From NCBI RefSeq assembly GCF_004799515.1, contig NZ_SSMX01000021.1, positions 62,001 through 126,000 of the forward strand: 64,000 nt of DNA, given 5' to 3'. The stretch is from Phenylobacterium sp. GTDB taxonomy: Bacteria > Pseudomonadota > Alphaproteobacteria > Caulobacterales > Caulobacteraceae. The notes under the pieces are model-generated. The model was not told where the DNA came from. It did no database searches and was given only the letters and a program-made list of their open reading frames with translations. Both the position numbers and the translations under genes were made by a program. Below, in pieces: positions 16,349-25,148 of this stretch (positions within the stretch are counted from its first letter, which is position 1; every line of letters begins with the position of its first letter).

Positions 16349-17464
16349 ATGCGGCGCAGGGATCTGCTTCTGGGACTGGGCGCGGCGGCCGCGCCGGCGC
16401 TGGGGTTGGCCCAACCCCAGCTGCAAACGCCTGGGCCGCAGCGGTTGATCCTGCTGGGTCAGAGCCTGATCCAGCACGACGTCCGCGGCGCGCCCTGGGC
16501 CGGCCTGCAGCCGGTCCGCAAGCTGATCGAAGCCGGCGACGTGCGGTTCAGCGACCTGGAGACCGCCATCCGCGCCCGCGAGGGCGAGGTCTCGACCCGG
16601 CAAGGGACATTCCAGCACGCGGCCGAGCCGCTGGTGATCGACTGCCTGAAGGGGCTCGGGATCAACCTGCTCGCCACCGCCAACAACCACGCCTTCGACT
16701 TTGGCGTAGACGGCGTAATGGACGCGATCTCGGCGCTGGATGTCCGTGGCGTCGCCCACGCCGGGACCGGGCCGACGCTGGAGGCCGCGAGCCGTGCGGG
16801 GACCTGTGAGGCCGGCGGGCTGACCGCGCGGCTGGTCGCCTTCGCCACCGGCAACCTGAAGCCCGGCGCGGCGGCGACGTCCGACCGGGCCGGCGTCAAC
16901 GAGCTGAAAGTGGCCGACGACGGGACGGTCGATCCTGCCGACCTGGCGCGGGTGACGGCTGCGCTTGCGGCGGCGAAGGCGCGGGGCGGACTGGTGATCG
17001 CCTACCACCACAACCACCGCTGGGAGAAGGACATGGCCGACACCCCGCCGTGGCAGCGGGGCTTCGCGCGGGCCTGCCTGCGGGCCGGCGCCGACGTCTT
17101 CGTCAGCCACGGCGCGCCGCTGCTCCAGGGCCTGGAGGTCTTCGAGGGCAAGCCGATCTTCTATGACCTGGGCAGCCTGTTCTTCCAGACCGTGACGCCG
17201 CCGGGCCAGTATCCGGACGAGGTTTGGCGCGGCGTCATCGTCGAGGCGCGGTTCGAGGGCGGGGCGTTCCGCGAGGCGAAGCTCACCGCCATCGACCTGG
17301 CGGCGGAAGGGCAGGGGGGCCCCAGCGACTACGCCGCCCGCGGCCTGCCGTCCGTGGCCGGGCCGGAGCGCACGGCTGGAACCCTGGACCTGATCCGGCG
17401 GCGCAGCGCCGCCTTCGGCGCATCGGTCAGGTGGCTGGACGGCGGACGGTTCGCCGCGGCCTAG
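16349..17464 (+). CDS. CapA-family (PGA_cap) metallophosphoesterase-like protein
   Basis: A 371-residue exported protein with a Tat-like leader (MRRRDLLLGLGAAAAPALG). It carries the CapA/PgsA calcineurin-like signatures: DVRFSDLETAI, ATANNHAFDFGVDG, VIAYHHNHRWE and FVSHGAPLLQGLEVF with PIFYDLGSL. The Asp, Asn and His residues in these blocks are the expected metal ligands. CapA proteins are needed for poly-gamma-glutamate capsule synthesis in Bacillus, but no capBC genes are nearby and in proteobacteria the role is usually unknown. It ends overlapping the convergent TetR gene by four bases. Confidence 0.87.
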   Translation: MRRRDLLLGLGAAAAPALGLAQPQLQTPGPQRLILLGQSLIQHDVRGAPWAGLQPVRKLIEAGDVRFSDLETAIRAREGEVSTRQGTFQHAAEPLVIDCLKGLGINLLATANNHAFDFGVDGVMDAISALDVRGVAHAGTGPTLEAASRAGTCEAGGLTARLVAFATGNLKPGAAATSDRAGVNELKVADDGTVDPADLARVTAALAAAKARGGLVIAYHHNHRWEKDMADTPPWQRGFARACLRAGADVFVSHGAPLLQGLEVFEGKPIFYDLGSLFFQTVTPPGQYPDEVWRGVIVEARFEGGAFREAKLTAIDLAAEGQGGPSDYAARGLPSVAGPERTAGTLDLIRRRSAAFGASVRWLDGGRFAAA

Positions 17465-18078
17465 CGCTTGCCGAAGGCCCGCATGAAGGTGCGGGCGGCC
17501 AGGCGGGCCTCGTCCTCGATCTGCTTTTCGGTGAGTTCGGGGATGGCGTTGCAGAGCCGGGCCTTGAAATAGCGGTTCTGCGCCAGGCCCAGGAACTGAT
17601 GGGCGGCGTCCAGCGGGTCGTCGAGGTCGAGCTGACCGTCCTCGGCCATGCCCTCCAGCAACTCCGCCACCCGTTCGGCGCCCTTGCGGGGCCCCGCCTC
17701 ATAGAAGGTGCGGCCGATCTCCGGTGAGCGTTCGGACTCGGCGCTGATCAAGCGGAAGTTCCTGAGGTTGAAGTCGGTCAGCACACGGGTGAGGTAGGCC
17801 CGGGCGATCCGCCGCAGGGTCTGCTCCGGCGTCTCGTCGCCCATTGGCGAGGCGAAGATTTCATCCTGCCAGAGACAGCGCCGCTCCACATAGGCGTTGA
17901 ACAGATCGTCCTTGCTTTTGAAGTAGTTGTAGAGCGTGCCCTTCGACCCGCCGAGCTTGGCGGCGATGGTCGACATCGATGCCGCGGCGAAGCCCTCTTC
18001 CAAGAAGACCTCCTGCGCCACATCTAGGATCAGCTCGCGGCGCTGATCGCGGTCCAGCTTGGTCTTGGTCAGCAGCAT
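17461..18078 (-). CDS. TetR family repressor of the divergent efflux operon
   Basis: A 205-residue TetR regulator. The DNA-binding domain shows ILDVAQEVFLEEGFAAASMS, IAAKLGGSKGTLYNYFKSKDDLF. The C-terminal region, about 120 residues, is the ligand domain. It diverges from an outer-membrane-factor/EmrA/EmrB operon, and two copies of the palindrome ACCGTACGGT lie in the 105-base gap, one next to its own start and one next to the efflux start. It would repress both directions until a transported toxic compound binds. The arrangement is like TipR with acrAB-nodT in Caulobacter, though here the pump is EmrB-type. Confidence 0.9.
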   Translation of the reverse strand: MLLTKTKLDRDQRRELILDVAQEVFLEEGFAAASMSTIAAKLGGSKGTLYNYFKSKDDLFNAYVERRCLWQDEIFASPMGDETPEQTLRRIARAYLTRVLTDFNLRNFRLISAESERSPEIGRTFYEAGPRKGAERVAELLEGMAEDGQLDLDDPLDAAHQFLGLAQNRYFKARLCNAIPELTEKQIEDEARLAARTFMRAFGKR

Positions 18079-18084
18079 TTTCCA

Positions 18085-18097
18085 ACCGTACGGTATG
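18085..18097. promoter_or_regulatory. TetR operator copy 1 (ACCGTACGGTATG)
   Basis: The core ACCGTACGGT (18085-18094) is a perfect palindrome and begins seven bases upstream of the TetR start codon at 18078, in a position to block TetR expression. The same 13-base sequence recurs at 18157-18169. Confidence 0.75.
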
Positions 18098-18155
18098 GTC
18101 AGACTTGACGGGGCAATCTGACACTCGCTATATCGTCCCGCACAGTATATGACCG

Positions 18156-18169
18156 TACCGTACGGTATG
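18156..18169. promoter_or_regulatory. TetR operator copy 2 (TACCGTACGGTATG)
   Basis: The perfect 12-base palindrome TACCGTACGGTA (18156-18167) shares 13 bases with copy 1. The core centres are 72 bases apart, close to seven helical turns, so both sites lie on about the same face of DNA. This copy ends 14 bases before the ATG of the outer membrane factor gene. Confidence 0.78.
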
Positions 18170-18183
18170 ACAAGAGTCGGCTC

Positions 18184-19605
18184 ATGACGTCCAAGACCCC
18201 GCTTCTCGCCGCCCTGCTGGCGGCCAGCGCGCTCAGCGCCTGCGCCACCCTGCCGGCCCCGTCGCCGGCCCGGGTGGCCAAGGCGACGGCGAGCTATGCG
18301 ACTGCGCAGTCGCTGTCGGGTCCCGCCCGCGAATGGCCGGACGACGCCTGGTGGACCGCCTATGGCGACACCCAGCTCAACGGGCTGATGACCGAGGCCC
18401 TGGCCGGCTCTCCGAGCCTGGCCGCCGCCGAGGCGCGGGTGCGCAAGGCGCGGTCGCTCGCCGCCGCCCAGCGCGCCGAGACCCGGCCGAACCTCAGCGC
18501 CGACGCCTCCGTCGAACAGGCGAAGCAGAGCTACAACTTCGGCATCCCGCCGGAATTCGTGCCGCAGGGCTACAACTGGTACGGCCGCGCCGCGCTCGAC
18601 TTCAACTGGGAGCTCGACTTCTGGGGCAAGAACCGCGCCGCGGTGGCCGCCGCCGTCTCCGACACCCGCGCCGCCCAGGCCGACGCCGCCGAGGCGCGGC
18701 TGATGCTGTCCACCAATGTCGCCGCCGCCTACGCCGACCTCGCCCGCCTCTATGCCGAGCGCGACGTGACCGAGCGGTCGCTGAGCGCGCTGAGTGAGAC
18801 CTCCAAGCTGGTGTCCGACCGGGTGCGCAATGGCCTGGACACCCTGGCCGAGCAGCGCCAGGCCGAGGCCGAACCGTTGCAGGCCAAGGCCGACCTGGAG
18901 GCCATTGACGAGCAGATCGCGCTCACCCGCAACCGCCTGGCCGCCCTGGCCGGCGCCGGCCCCGACCGCGGCCTGGCCATCGAACGTCCGAGCGCCACGG
19001 CCCTGAAGCCGCTGGGCGTGCCGGCGGAGCTGGCCGCCAACCTGGTGGGCCGCCGCCCCGACGTCGCCGCCGCCCGCTGGCGCGCCGAGGCCGCCGCCAG
19101 CCGCATCAAGGAATCCCGCGCTTCATTCTTCCCGAACGTGAACCTGACCGGCTTCGTCGGCGATCAGGCGCTGCACCTCTCCAAGGTGTTCGCCTCCGGC
19201 TCGGACATCGGTTCGCTGGGCCCGGCGTTGACCCTGCCGATCTTCGACGGCGGGCGGCTGCGCGCGGGGCTGCACGGCGCCGAGGCCGACCGCGACGACG
19301 CGGTGGCCAGCTATGACGCCGCCGTCACCGAGGCCTTCCATCAGGTGGCCGACGTGCTGGCCTCGAACCGGTCGCTGCAGTCACAGCTGGCCGACAGCCG
19401 CGCCTCCCTGGCCGCCAGCGAGGACGCCTTCCGCGTCGCCACTCTGCGCTACAAGGGCGGCCTTTCCACCTATCCCGCCGTGCTGCTGGTCGAGCAGGAA
19501 GTGCTGCGCCGCCGCCGCATCGTCGCCGACCTGGAAGCCCGCGGCCTTGCCCTCGACGTGGAGTTGGTCCGCGCCCTGGGCGGCGGCTACCGCGCCGCCG
19601 CCTGA
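18184..19605 (+). CDS. Outer membrane efflux lipoprotein (NodT/OprM type)
   Basis: The TolC-like outer membrane channel of a tripartite drug exporter, 473 residues. The N-terminus is a lipoprotein signal with lipobox LSAC in front of ATLPAP. Two outer membrane efflux repeats follow: the first with DDAWWTAYGDTQLNGLM and long Ala-rich helices, the second with GRRPDVAAARWRAEAAASRIKESRASFFP, the most conserved block of NodT-type channels. It is the first gene of the operon and is controlled by the adjacent TetR. Confidence 0.92.
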   Translation: MTSKTPLLAALLAASALSACATLPAPSPARVAKATASYATAQSLSGPAREWPDDAWWTAYGDTQLNGLMTEALAGSPSLAAAEARVRKARSLAAAQRAETRPNLSADASVEQAKQSYNFGIPPEFVPQGYNWYGRAALDFNWELDFWGKNRAAVAAAVSDTRAAQADAAEARLMLSTNVAAAYADLARLYAERDVTERSLSALSETSKLVSDRVRNGLDTLAEQRQAEAEPLQAKADLEAIDEQIALTRNRLAALAGAGPDRGLAIERPSATALKPLGVPAELAANLVGRRPDVAAARWRAEAAASRIKESRASFFPNVNLTGFVGDQALHLSKVFASGSDIGSLGPALTLPIFDGGRLRAGLHGAEADRDDAVASYDAAVTEAFHQVADVLASNRSLQSQLADSRASLAASEDAFRVATLRYKGGLSTYPAVLLVEQEVLRRRRIVADLEARGLALDVELVRALGGGYRAAA

Positions 19606-19659
19606 TCCTTCATCCTCCCCGAACGCTCCCCGAGACGCCGATCTGCAAGGACCCGACAG

Positions 19660-20793
19660 ATGTCCAACACCGCCACCCTCGCCAAGGCCCCGGGCCTCGA
19701 CACCGCCGGACCGGCCGTCCAGGGTTCGGGCCCCGCCGCGGCCAAGTCGCGCCGCCGCCAGATGCTGATCTACCTGGCCATCGTGGTGGTGGTGGCCGCC
19801 CTCGGCTACGGCGCCTATGTCTTCTTCTTCGGCGGCAAGACGGTCAGCACCGACAACGCCTACGTCGGCGCGGATGTGGCCCAGGTGACGCCGCTGATCT
19901 CCGGCCCGGTCTCCAAGGTGTTGGTCCGCGAGACCGAGTGGGTGAAGGCCGGCCAGCCGCTGATCGTGCTGGACGACGCCGACGCCCGCATCGCCGTTGA
20001 GCAGGCGGAAGCCGCGCTCGGCCAGGCGGAGCGCAAGGTGCGCGGCTATGAGGCCAGCGACACCGCGTTAGCCGGGCAGCTCGCCGCCCGCGACGCCGAC
20101 ATCGCCCGCGCCAAGTCCGACCTCGACCGCACCAAGACCGACCTGGACCGCCGCCAGGCGCTCGCGGCCTCCGGTGCGGTGAGCGGCGACGAGCTGACCA
20201 ATGCGCGCAACCGCTACGCCGAGGCCCAGGCCGCGCTCGCCCAGGCCCAGGCCAGCCGCGCCGCCGCCGTCGGCAGCCGTCAGGCCAACCGCGTGCTGAT
20301 CGAAGGCGTCAGCGTCGACCAGAACCCGGAAGTCGCCGCCGCGAAGGCCCGCCTCGACGCCGCCCAGCTGATGCTCGACCGCACCGTGCTGAAGGCCCCC
20401 ATCGACGGCATCATCTCCAAGAAGCAGGTGGAAGTCGGCCAGCAGGTCGCCGTCGGCGCGCCGCTGATGGCCGTCGTTCCGGCGCTGGAGGCCTATGTCG
20501 ACGCCAACTTCAAGGAAGTGCAATTGAAGAAGGTGCGCCCCGGCCAGCCGGTAGTGCTGACTTCCGACCTCTACGGCTCCAGCGTGAAGTTCCACGGCCG
20601 CGTGCGCGGGCTGTCGGGCGGCACGGGCTCGGCCTTCTCGCTGATCCCCGCACAGAACGCGTCCGGCAACTGGATCAAGGTGGTGCAGCGCCTGCCGGTG
20701 CGCATCGACCTGCAGCGGAACGAGCTGGCGCAGCACCCGCTGCGGGTGGGCCTGTCCATGAAGGCCGCGGTCGACATCTCGGGCGGCAAGTAG
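19660..20793 (+). CDS. emrA: Efflux periplasmic adaptor (EmrA/HlyD family)
   Basis: Membrane fusion protein linking the inner membrane pump to the outer channel, 377 residues. One N-terminal membrane segment (about residues 30-52) follows a cytoplasmic Arg/Lys stretch (SRRRQ). The first lipoyl half, with VSTDNAYVGADVAQVTP and WVKAGQPLIVLDDADA, precedes a long coiled-coil hairpin (residues about 105-210). The second lipoyl half follows (APIDGIISKKQVEVGQQV), then a beta-barrel domain with DANFKEVQLKKVRPGQPV, typical of EmrA. It is the middle gene of the efflux operon. Confidence 0.92.
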   Translation: MSNTATLAKAPGLDTAGPAVQGSGPAAAKSRRRQMLIYLAIVVVVAALGYGAYVFFFGGKTVSTDNAYVGADVAQVTPLISGPVSKVLVRETEWVKAGQPLIVLDDADARIAVEQAEAALGQAERKVRGYEASDTALAGQLAARDADIARAKSDLDRTKTDLDRRQALAASGAVSGDELTNARNRYAEAQAALAQAQASRAAAVGSRQANRVLIEGVSVDQNPEVAAAKARLDAAQLMLDRTVLKAPIDGIISKKQVEVGQQVAVGAPLMAVVPALEAYVDANFKEVQLKKVRPGQPVVLTSDLYGSSVKFHGRVRGLSGGTGSAFSLIPAQNASGNWIKVVQRLPVRIDLQRNELAQHPLRVGLSMKAAVDISGGK

Positions 20794-20818
20794 GCCCTAG
20801 GTCAGGAAGGCGACGGCC

Positions 20819-22417
20819 ATGGCCGACGACAGCAAACCCATCAGCGCCGCGCCGGCCCAGGGGGCCAGGGCCGCCGGCGGTCCCGCCATGCCCGCCCCGA
20901 TGACCGGCATGCTGCTGGCGGTCACCTCGATCGCGCTGGCGCTCGGCACCTTCATGCAGGTGCTGGATTCCACCATCGCCAACGTCTCGATCCCGACCAT
21001 CGCCGGCAACCTGGGCGTCAGCACCAGCCAGGGCACCTGGGTGATCACCTCCTTCGCCGTGGCCAACGGCGTCTCGGTGCCGCTCACCGGCTGGTTGATG
21101 ATGCGCTATGGCGTGGTGAAGACCTTCGTGGGCTCGGTGGCCCTGTTCACCCTGGCCTCCTTCCTTTGCGGGGTCTCCTGGAACCTGCCGTCCCTGATCA
21201 TCTTCCGGGTGCTGCAAGGCGCGGTTTCCGGGCCGATGATCCCGGGCTCGCAGGCGCTCCTGATCATGATCTTCCCGGCCGCCCAGCGCGGCACGGCGCT
21301 GGCCATCTGGTCGATGACCACCCTGGTGGCGCCGATCTGCGGCCCGATCCTGGGCGGCTACATCTCCGACAACATCTCCTGGCCGTGGATCTTCCTGATC
21401 AACGTGCCGGTGGGCATCCTCTGCAGCCTGCTGTGCTGGCGCAACATGAAGAGCCGCGAGACGCCGACGCGCTCCCTGCCCATCGACCGCACGGGCTTCT
21501 TCCTGCTGCTGACCTGGGTGGGCGCGTTGCAGGTGATGCTGGACACCGGCAAGGACGCCGACTGGTTCAACTCCGCGGCGATCGTCGTCGAGGCGCTGAT
21601 CGCCATCGTGGGCTTCATCGCCTGGCTGATCTGGGAGCTCAACGAACAGCATCCGATCGTCGACCTCAGCCTGATGAAGTCGAGCAACTTCGTGATCGCC
21701 ACCCTGATCTCCTGCGTCGGCTACGCCCTGTTCTTCGGCGCCAACCTGCTACAGCCGCTGTGGCTGCAGACCCGCATGGGCTACATCGCCACCTGGGCCG
21801 GGCTGGTGGCGGCGCCCTCCGGCGTGGTGGCGGTGTTCCTGACGCCCTTCGCGGCGCGGGCGATGAGCACCATCGACGCGCGCTGGACCGCCAGCCTGTC
21901 GCTGGTGGCCTTCGCCGCCTCGTTCTTCCTGCGCTCGCTGTTCACCACCGACGTCGGGTTCTCCGCCCTGGTGATCCCGATGCTGGTGCAGGGCGTCGCC
22001 ATGAGCACCTTCTTCGTCTCGATGGTGACCCTGTCGCTGAACGGGGTGCCGGGCCAGCAGGTGCCGCAGGCCTCGGGTCTCTACAACTTCATGCGGATCA
22101 CCGCCGGCAGCTTCGCCGCCTCCCTGGTCAGCACGGTCTGGGACCAGACCGCGACCCTGCACCAGACCCGCCTGGCCGAGGTGATGGGCGCCCAGGACCC
22201 GGCCTTCGTGCTGGGCCTGCAGAAGCTGCAGAGCGTCGGCATGACCGCCCAGCAGTCGGTGGCGGGGGTGACCAACCAGGTGATCAACCAGGCCTATCTG
22301 CTGGCGACCGACGACATCTTCCGGATCAGCGCCGGGCTGATGCTGGTCCTGGTGCCGTTCGTCTGGGTGACCAAGAAGGCGCTCAGCGGGGCCGGCGCCG
22401 CCCACGCGGCGGACTGA
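20819..22417 (+). CDS. emrB: DHA2-type MFS multidrug exporter (EmrB/QacA family)
   Basis: A 14-TM proton-driven exporter, 532 residues. Family marks include the first segment with TFMQVLDSTIANVSIPTIAGNL (the conserved acidic residue of DHA2 motif D1), WVITSFAVANGVSVPLTGWL, and the motif C region GPILGGYISDNISWPWIFLINVPVG. Together with the adaptor and channel it would export hydrophobic toxins from the inner leaflet or cytoplasm to the outside. An AGGAAGG ribosome binding site lies about ten bases upstream of the ATG. The gene is convergent with the YCII-family gene. Confidence 0.92.
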   Translation: MADDSKPISAAPAQGARAAGGPAMPAPMTGMLLAVTSIALALGTFMQVLDSTIANVSIPTIAGNLGVSTSQGTWVITSFAVANGVSVPLTGWLMMRYGVVKTFVGSVALFTLASFLCGVSWNLPSLIIFRVLQGAVSGPMIPGSQALLIMIFPAAQRGTALAIWSMTTLVAPICGPILGGYISDNISWPWIFLINVPVGILCSLLCWRNMKSRETPTRSLPIDRTGFFLLLTWVGALQVMLDTGKDADWFNSAAIVVEALIAIVGFIAWLIWELNEQHPIVDLSLMKSSNFVIATLISCVGYALFFGANLLQPLWLQTRMGYIATWAGLVAAPSGVVAVFLTPFAARAMSTIDARWTASLSLVAFAASFFLRSLFTTDVGFSALVIPMLVQGVAMSTFFVSMVTLSLNGVPGQQVPQASGLYNFMRITAGSFAASLVSTVWDQTATLHQTRLAEVMGAQDPAFVLGLQKLQSVGMTAQQSVAGVTNQVINQAYLLATDDIFRISAGLMLVLVPFVWVTKKALSGAGAAHAAD

Positions 22418-22428
22418 GGCGCCCGGGC

Positions 22429-22803
22429 CTATCCGCCACGGATGGTCTCGACCTGCGATCCCGCGACCTGGCGGACTTCACAGACGCCTTCCCAGTCCGG
22501 AAGGTGCGCCTGGTGCAGGGCCATGAACTCCCGGGCGCTCTCGACGGCCGCCGCCCGGTCCGGCAGCTCGAAGAGGGCGAAGCCGCCGATCACCTCCTTG
22601 GTCTCGGCGAAGGGCCCGTCGGTGACCGTGAGCCTGCGCTTGCGCACGGCCACATCGACGCCGGTGTCCCTCGGCATGAGGCCGCCGTCGGCGATCATCC
22701 GCCCCGCCGCGATCTCCCGCTTGGCCAGGGCGTGCATGGCCTCCAGCAGGGCCGGCGTCGGGCCCATCTCACTGGCGCTCCTGACGATGAACATGAACCG
22801 CAT
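22429..22803 (-). CDS. YCII-related protein
   Basis: A 124-residue protein of the YCII/DGPF domain family: starts MRFMFIVRSASEM, contains the hallmark DGPFAETKEVIGGFALFEL, and ends in a helix and strand. The start at 22803 has a GGAGAG ribosome binding site; the frame upstream is open but not YCII-like. YCII domains form dimeric ferredoxin-like folds with a conserved Asp/His pocket; some are fused to sigma factors, but no ECF sigma gene is present here. The precise reaction is unknown. Confidence 0.87.
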   Translation of the reverse strand: MRFMFIVRSASEMGPTPALLEAMHALAKREIAAGRMIADGGLMPRDTGVDVAVRKRRLTVTDGPFAETKEVIGGFALFELPDRAAAVESAREFMALHQAHLPDWEGVCEVRQVAGSQVETIRGG

Positions 22804-22923
22804 GGATCTCTCCTGAAGGCGCGCGAGCCGCGCCGGAGCCCGAAGGACGCGCGGGGCCGATGCGGGCCGACATTCTTCGCAGGGACGGACCGATCGGGCC
22901 AAGAGCCGCCTGGCAGCGGCCGC

Positions 22924-23424
22924 CTAGCAGGGGCAGTCGTCCAGCGCCTTCAGCTTGCGCCAGACGGTCATGCGGCTGACGCCGAGCCGCCGGGCGATCT
23001 CCACCGGACCCACGCCAGCCTGCTGCAGGGCGCGGATCTCATGGGTCGCGGCGGGGCGGCGCGGCCGCTGGCCGCCGGCCGGCTCGACGGCGGCGACCGC
23101 CTCCAGGGCGGCGCGGAGGGCGGACCCGCCCGGGCCGCGGCTGCTGAGCTCCGGGGTCAGGACACGCAAGGCCGCGCCGCGATCCTCCAGCCGCTCCAAC
23201 GCCGCCAGCATGGCGCGGCTTGAGGCGCCCAGGTGCTCCAGCCGCCCCACCACCAGCTCATCGCCGTCGCCGATGAAGTCGAGGATCGCGTGCAGGACGC
23301 CGAAGTCCTCGCCGCCGGGGCCAGCCGGCTCCTCGATCCGCACCACCTGGCAGCCGCACGCCTGCAGCATCGCGGCCTGCGCCTGCGGGTCGCCGTCCAG
23401 CCGAACATAGCCGATCGTGAGCAT
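22924..23424 (-). CDS. Resolvase-like protein with dead active site and HTH
   Basis: A 166-residue protein with the outline of a small serine recombinase: a resolvase N-terminal domain (IGYVRLDGDPQAQAAML; DELVVGRLEHLGASSRAMLAALERLEDRGAALRVL) and a C-terminal Hin-type helix-turn-helix (VEIARRLGVSRMTVWRKLK). The residues required for strand exchange are replaced. The nucleophile of the YxRVS motif aligns with Asp10, and the DRLGR motif reads EHLGA (63-67), so both Arg are lost. It therefore probably keeps only dimerisation and DNA binding, perhaps as a regulator. No inverted repeats or partner transposase were found nearby. Confidence 0.78.
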   Translation of the reverse strand: MLTIGYVRLDGDPQAQAAMLQACGCQVVRIEEPAGPGGEDFGVLHAILDFIGDGDELVVGRLEHLGASSRAMLAALERLEDRGAALRVLTPELSSRGPGGSALRAALEAVAAVEPAGGQRPRRPAATHEIRALQQAGVGPVEIARRLGVSRMTVWRKLKALDDCPC

Positions 23425-23564
23425 GCCGCCCGCGCGTCCCAGTCTGATTGTCGCCAGCGGCCTCTTGGGGAAAGGCCTTTAAGGCCAGAGTCCCAAAAGC
23501 GGAGCTTCACGCCAAGCGCTGAAGCATTAATTCTAGGCAATATTTGACCGCCGAGAACGGTGAT

Positions 23565-24137
23565 CTAGGCGAGATTGTGTTCGCTTCGCGCCCTATTCAC
23601 GGTGTCGGCGGTAAAACTCTCCGCATCTCGCCTGAGGATGTATTCATGGTCGACCGTATCTCCGACCTTGAAGCCGTACTCGCCGACTTTAACGAAGCCG
23701 TGGCGGGCGTAGAATCGCTGGGCGCCGAAGTTCTCCGACCAGACCCCGATCCAAACCGTGCGGGGCCCCTCGGCCTGCAGCCAGTCTAGGGTCTCGGCGA
23801 ACAGCCGCGCGCCCAGGCCGCCGCCCTGCCGGCTCTTGCGGAAGTAGATCCGCTTCAACTCGCCGCAGGCCTGTGTCACCGCGGCGTGGGGCAGGGCGCA
23901 CGGCCCGGCCTGGGCATAGCCCACCGTCTCGCCGTCGGCCTCCACCAGCCAGGCGGCCTTGGCCGGATCGGCGAGGTCGGCGCGGGTGCGCTCCAGGCCG
24001 TAGGCCTCCGCCAGGAATTGCGAAAGATCGCCGGGCGGATAGAGATGGCCGAAGGTCTCCGTGAAGGTCTCGGCGCCGATGGCCGACAGGGTCTGGGCGT
24101 CGGCCGGGCCGGCGCGGCGGATCGTGGGCTCTGTCAT
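23565..24137 (-). CDS. GNAT family N-acetyltransferase
   Basis: A 190-residue acetyl-CoA-dependent acetyltransferase. The start at 24137 gives [18 protein letters not shown], a typical GNAT beginning. The core shows [20 protein letters not shown], where RQGGGLG is the pyrophosphate-binding loop, and [16 protein letters not shown], the conserved C-terminal strand-helix. About 18 residues extend beyond the usual end. The acceptor is unknown; the nearest relatives by pattern are RimI-like or small-molecule acetyltransferases. The gene is divergent from the HDAC-like gene with 33 bases between starts, so the two promoters must overlap. Confidence 0.88.
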   Translation of the reverse strand: MTEPTIRRAGPADAQTLSAIGAETFTETFGHLYPPGDLSQFLAEAYGLERTRADLADPAKAAWLVEADGETVGYAQAGPCALPHAAVTQACGELKRIYFRKSRQGGGLGARLFAETLDWLQAEGPRTVWIGVWSENFGAQRFYARHGFVKVGEYGFKVGDTVDHEYILRRDAESFTADTVNRARSEHNLA

Positions 24138-24170
24138 CGGGCGGGGTCGGACTCTGAGGTAGGATTGGGC

Positions 24171-25094
24171 ATGACGATCGCGCTCTACACCCATCGGGAC
24201 ATGCTGGGCCACTCCCCGGGCGAACGTCACCCGGAGCGGCCGGAACGGCTGGCCGCGGTGACCGGGGCGCTGGACGGCAGTGACCTGCGGCTTGAGGCGC
24301 GCGACGCGCCCCTGGTCGACGACGCCGACCTGGAGCGGGTGCACAGCCGCGCCTACCTCGACGCCATCGCCGCCACCCGCACCGATGCGGGGCGGGTGAA
24401 GCTGGACGAGGACACGGTCATGTCGGCGGGCAGCCTGGCGGCGGCCAGGCGGGCGGCCGGCGCGGTGGTCTCCGCCGTGCGCGACGTGGCCGCCGGCGAG
24501 ACGGCGCGGGCCTTCTGCGCCGTGCGTCCGCCCGGCCACCACGCCGAGCCCGGCCTGCCCATGGGCTTCTGCATCTTCTCCAACGTGGCGTTAGCCGCCC
24601 GCGCCGCCCAGGCGGCGGGGCTGGGCCGCGTCGCGGTGGTCGACTTCGACGTCCATCACGGCAACGGCACCCAGGCCGCCTTCGATGGCCGCGACGGCCT
24701 GTTCCTGGCTTCGATCCAGCAGTGGCCGATGTGGCCCGGCACCGGCCATCCGTCGGAGCCGGTCTCGGCGAACATCGCCAACGCCGTGTCGCCGGAGGGC
24801 GCCTCCGCGGCGGTGTGGCGCAAGGCGTTCGAGAGCCTGATGCCCAAGGTCGACGCCTTCGCCCCGGACCTGATCCTGATCTCGGCGGGCTTCGACGCCC
24901 ACGTCCGCGACCCGCTGGGCGGCGGCGGCCAGGCCCTGGAGGCCGAGGATTTCGCCTGGGCCACCCGCGCCATCGTCGATGTCGCCAACCGCCACGCCAA
25001 GGGCCGGGTTGTCTCCTCGCTTGAGGGCGGTTACGACCTTCAGGCTCTGGGCTCGTCGGCGCTTGCGCACGTTCGGGCCCTTTCCGCGGGGTAG
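24171..25094 (+). CDS. Histone-deacetylase-family amidohydrolase
   Basis: A 307-residue class II HDAC/acetylpolyamine amidohydrolase-like zinc enzyme. The active site is complete: His123-His124 in [10 protein letters not shown], Asp160 and His162 in [13 protein letters not shown], Asp242 in SAGFDAH as zinc ligands, and Tyr288 in EGGYDL as the transition-state residue. Bacterial members deacetylate polyamines, acetoin-pathway substrates or proteins; the target here is unknown. The start at 24171 is the first ATG not overlapping the divergent GNAT gene. It leads the likely transcript that runs through the phosphatase, xseB, ispA and dxs. Being back-to-back with an acetyltransferase, it could belong to an acetylation/deacetylation pair. 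Confidence 0.9.
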   Translation: MTIALYTHRDMLGHSPGERHPERPERLAAVTGALDGSDLRLEARDAPLVDDADLERVHSRAYLDAIAATRTDAGRVKLDEDTVMSAGSLAAARRAAGAVVSAVRDVAAGETARAFCAVRPPGHHAEPGLPMGFCIFSNVALAARAAQAAGLGRVAVVDFDVHHGNGTQAAFDGRDGLFLASIQQWPMWPGTGHPSEPVSANIANAVSPEGASAAVWRKAFESLMPKVDAFAPDLILISAGFDAHVRDPLGGGGQALEAEDFAWATRAIVDVANRHAKGRVVSSLEGGYDLQALGSSALAHVRALSAG

Positions 25095-25148
25095 GGACTG
25101 ACGGGTGAGGGCGCAGACGCCGGCTGTTCGGATGGACGGGCGAAGGCC

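Noticed and set aside
22924..23424. Mobile element (resolvase gene)
   Set aside because: No inverted repeats, transposase or cargo nearby, and the catalytic residues are lost.
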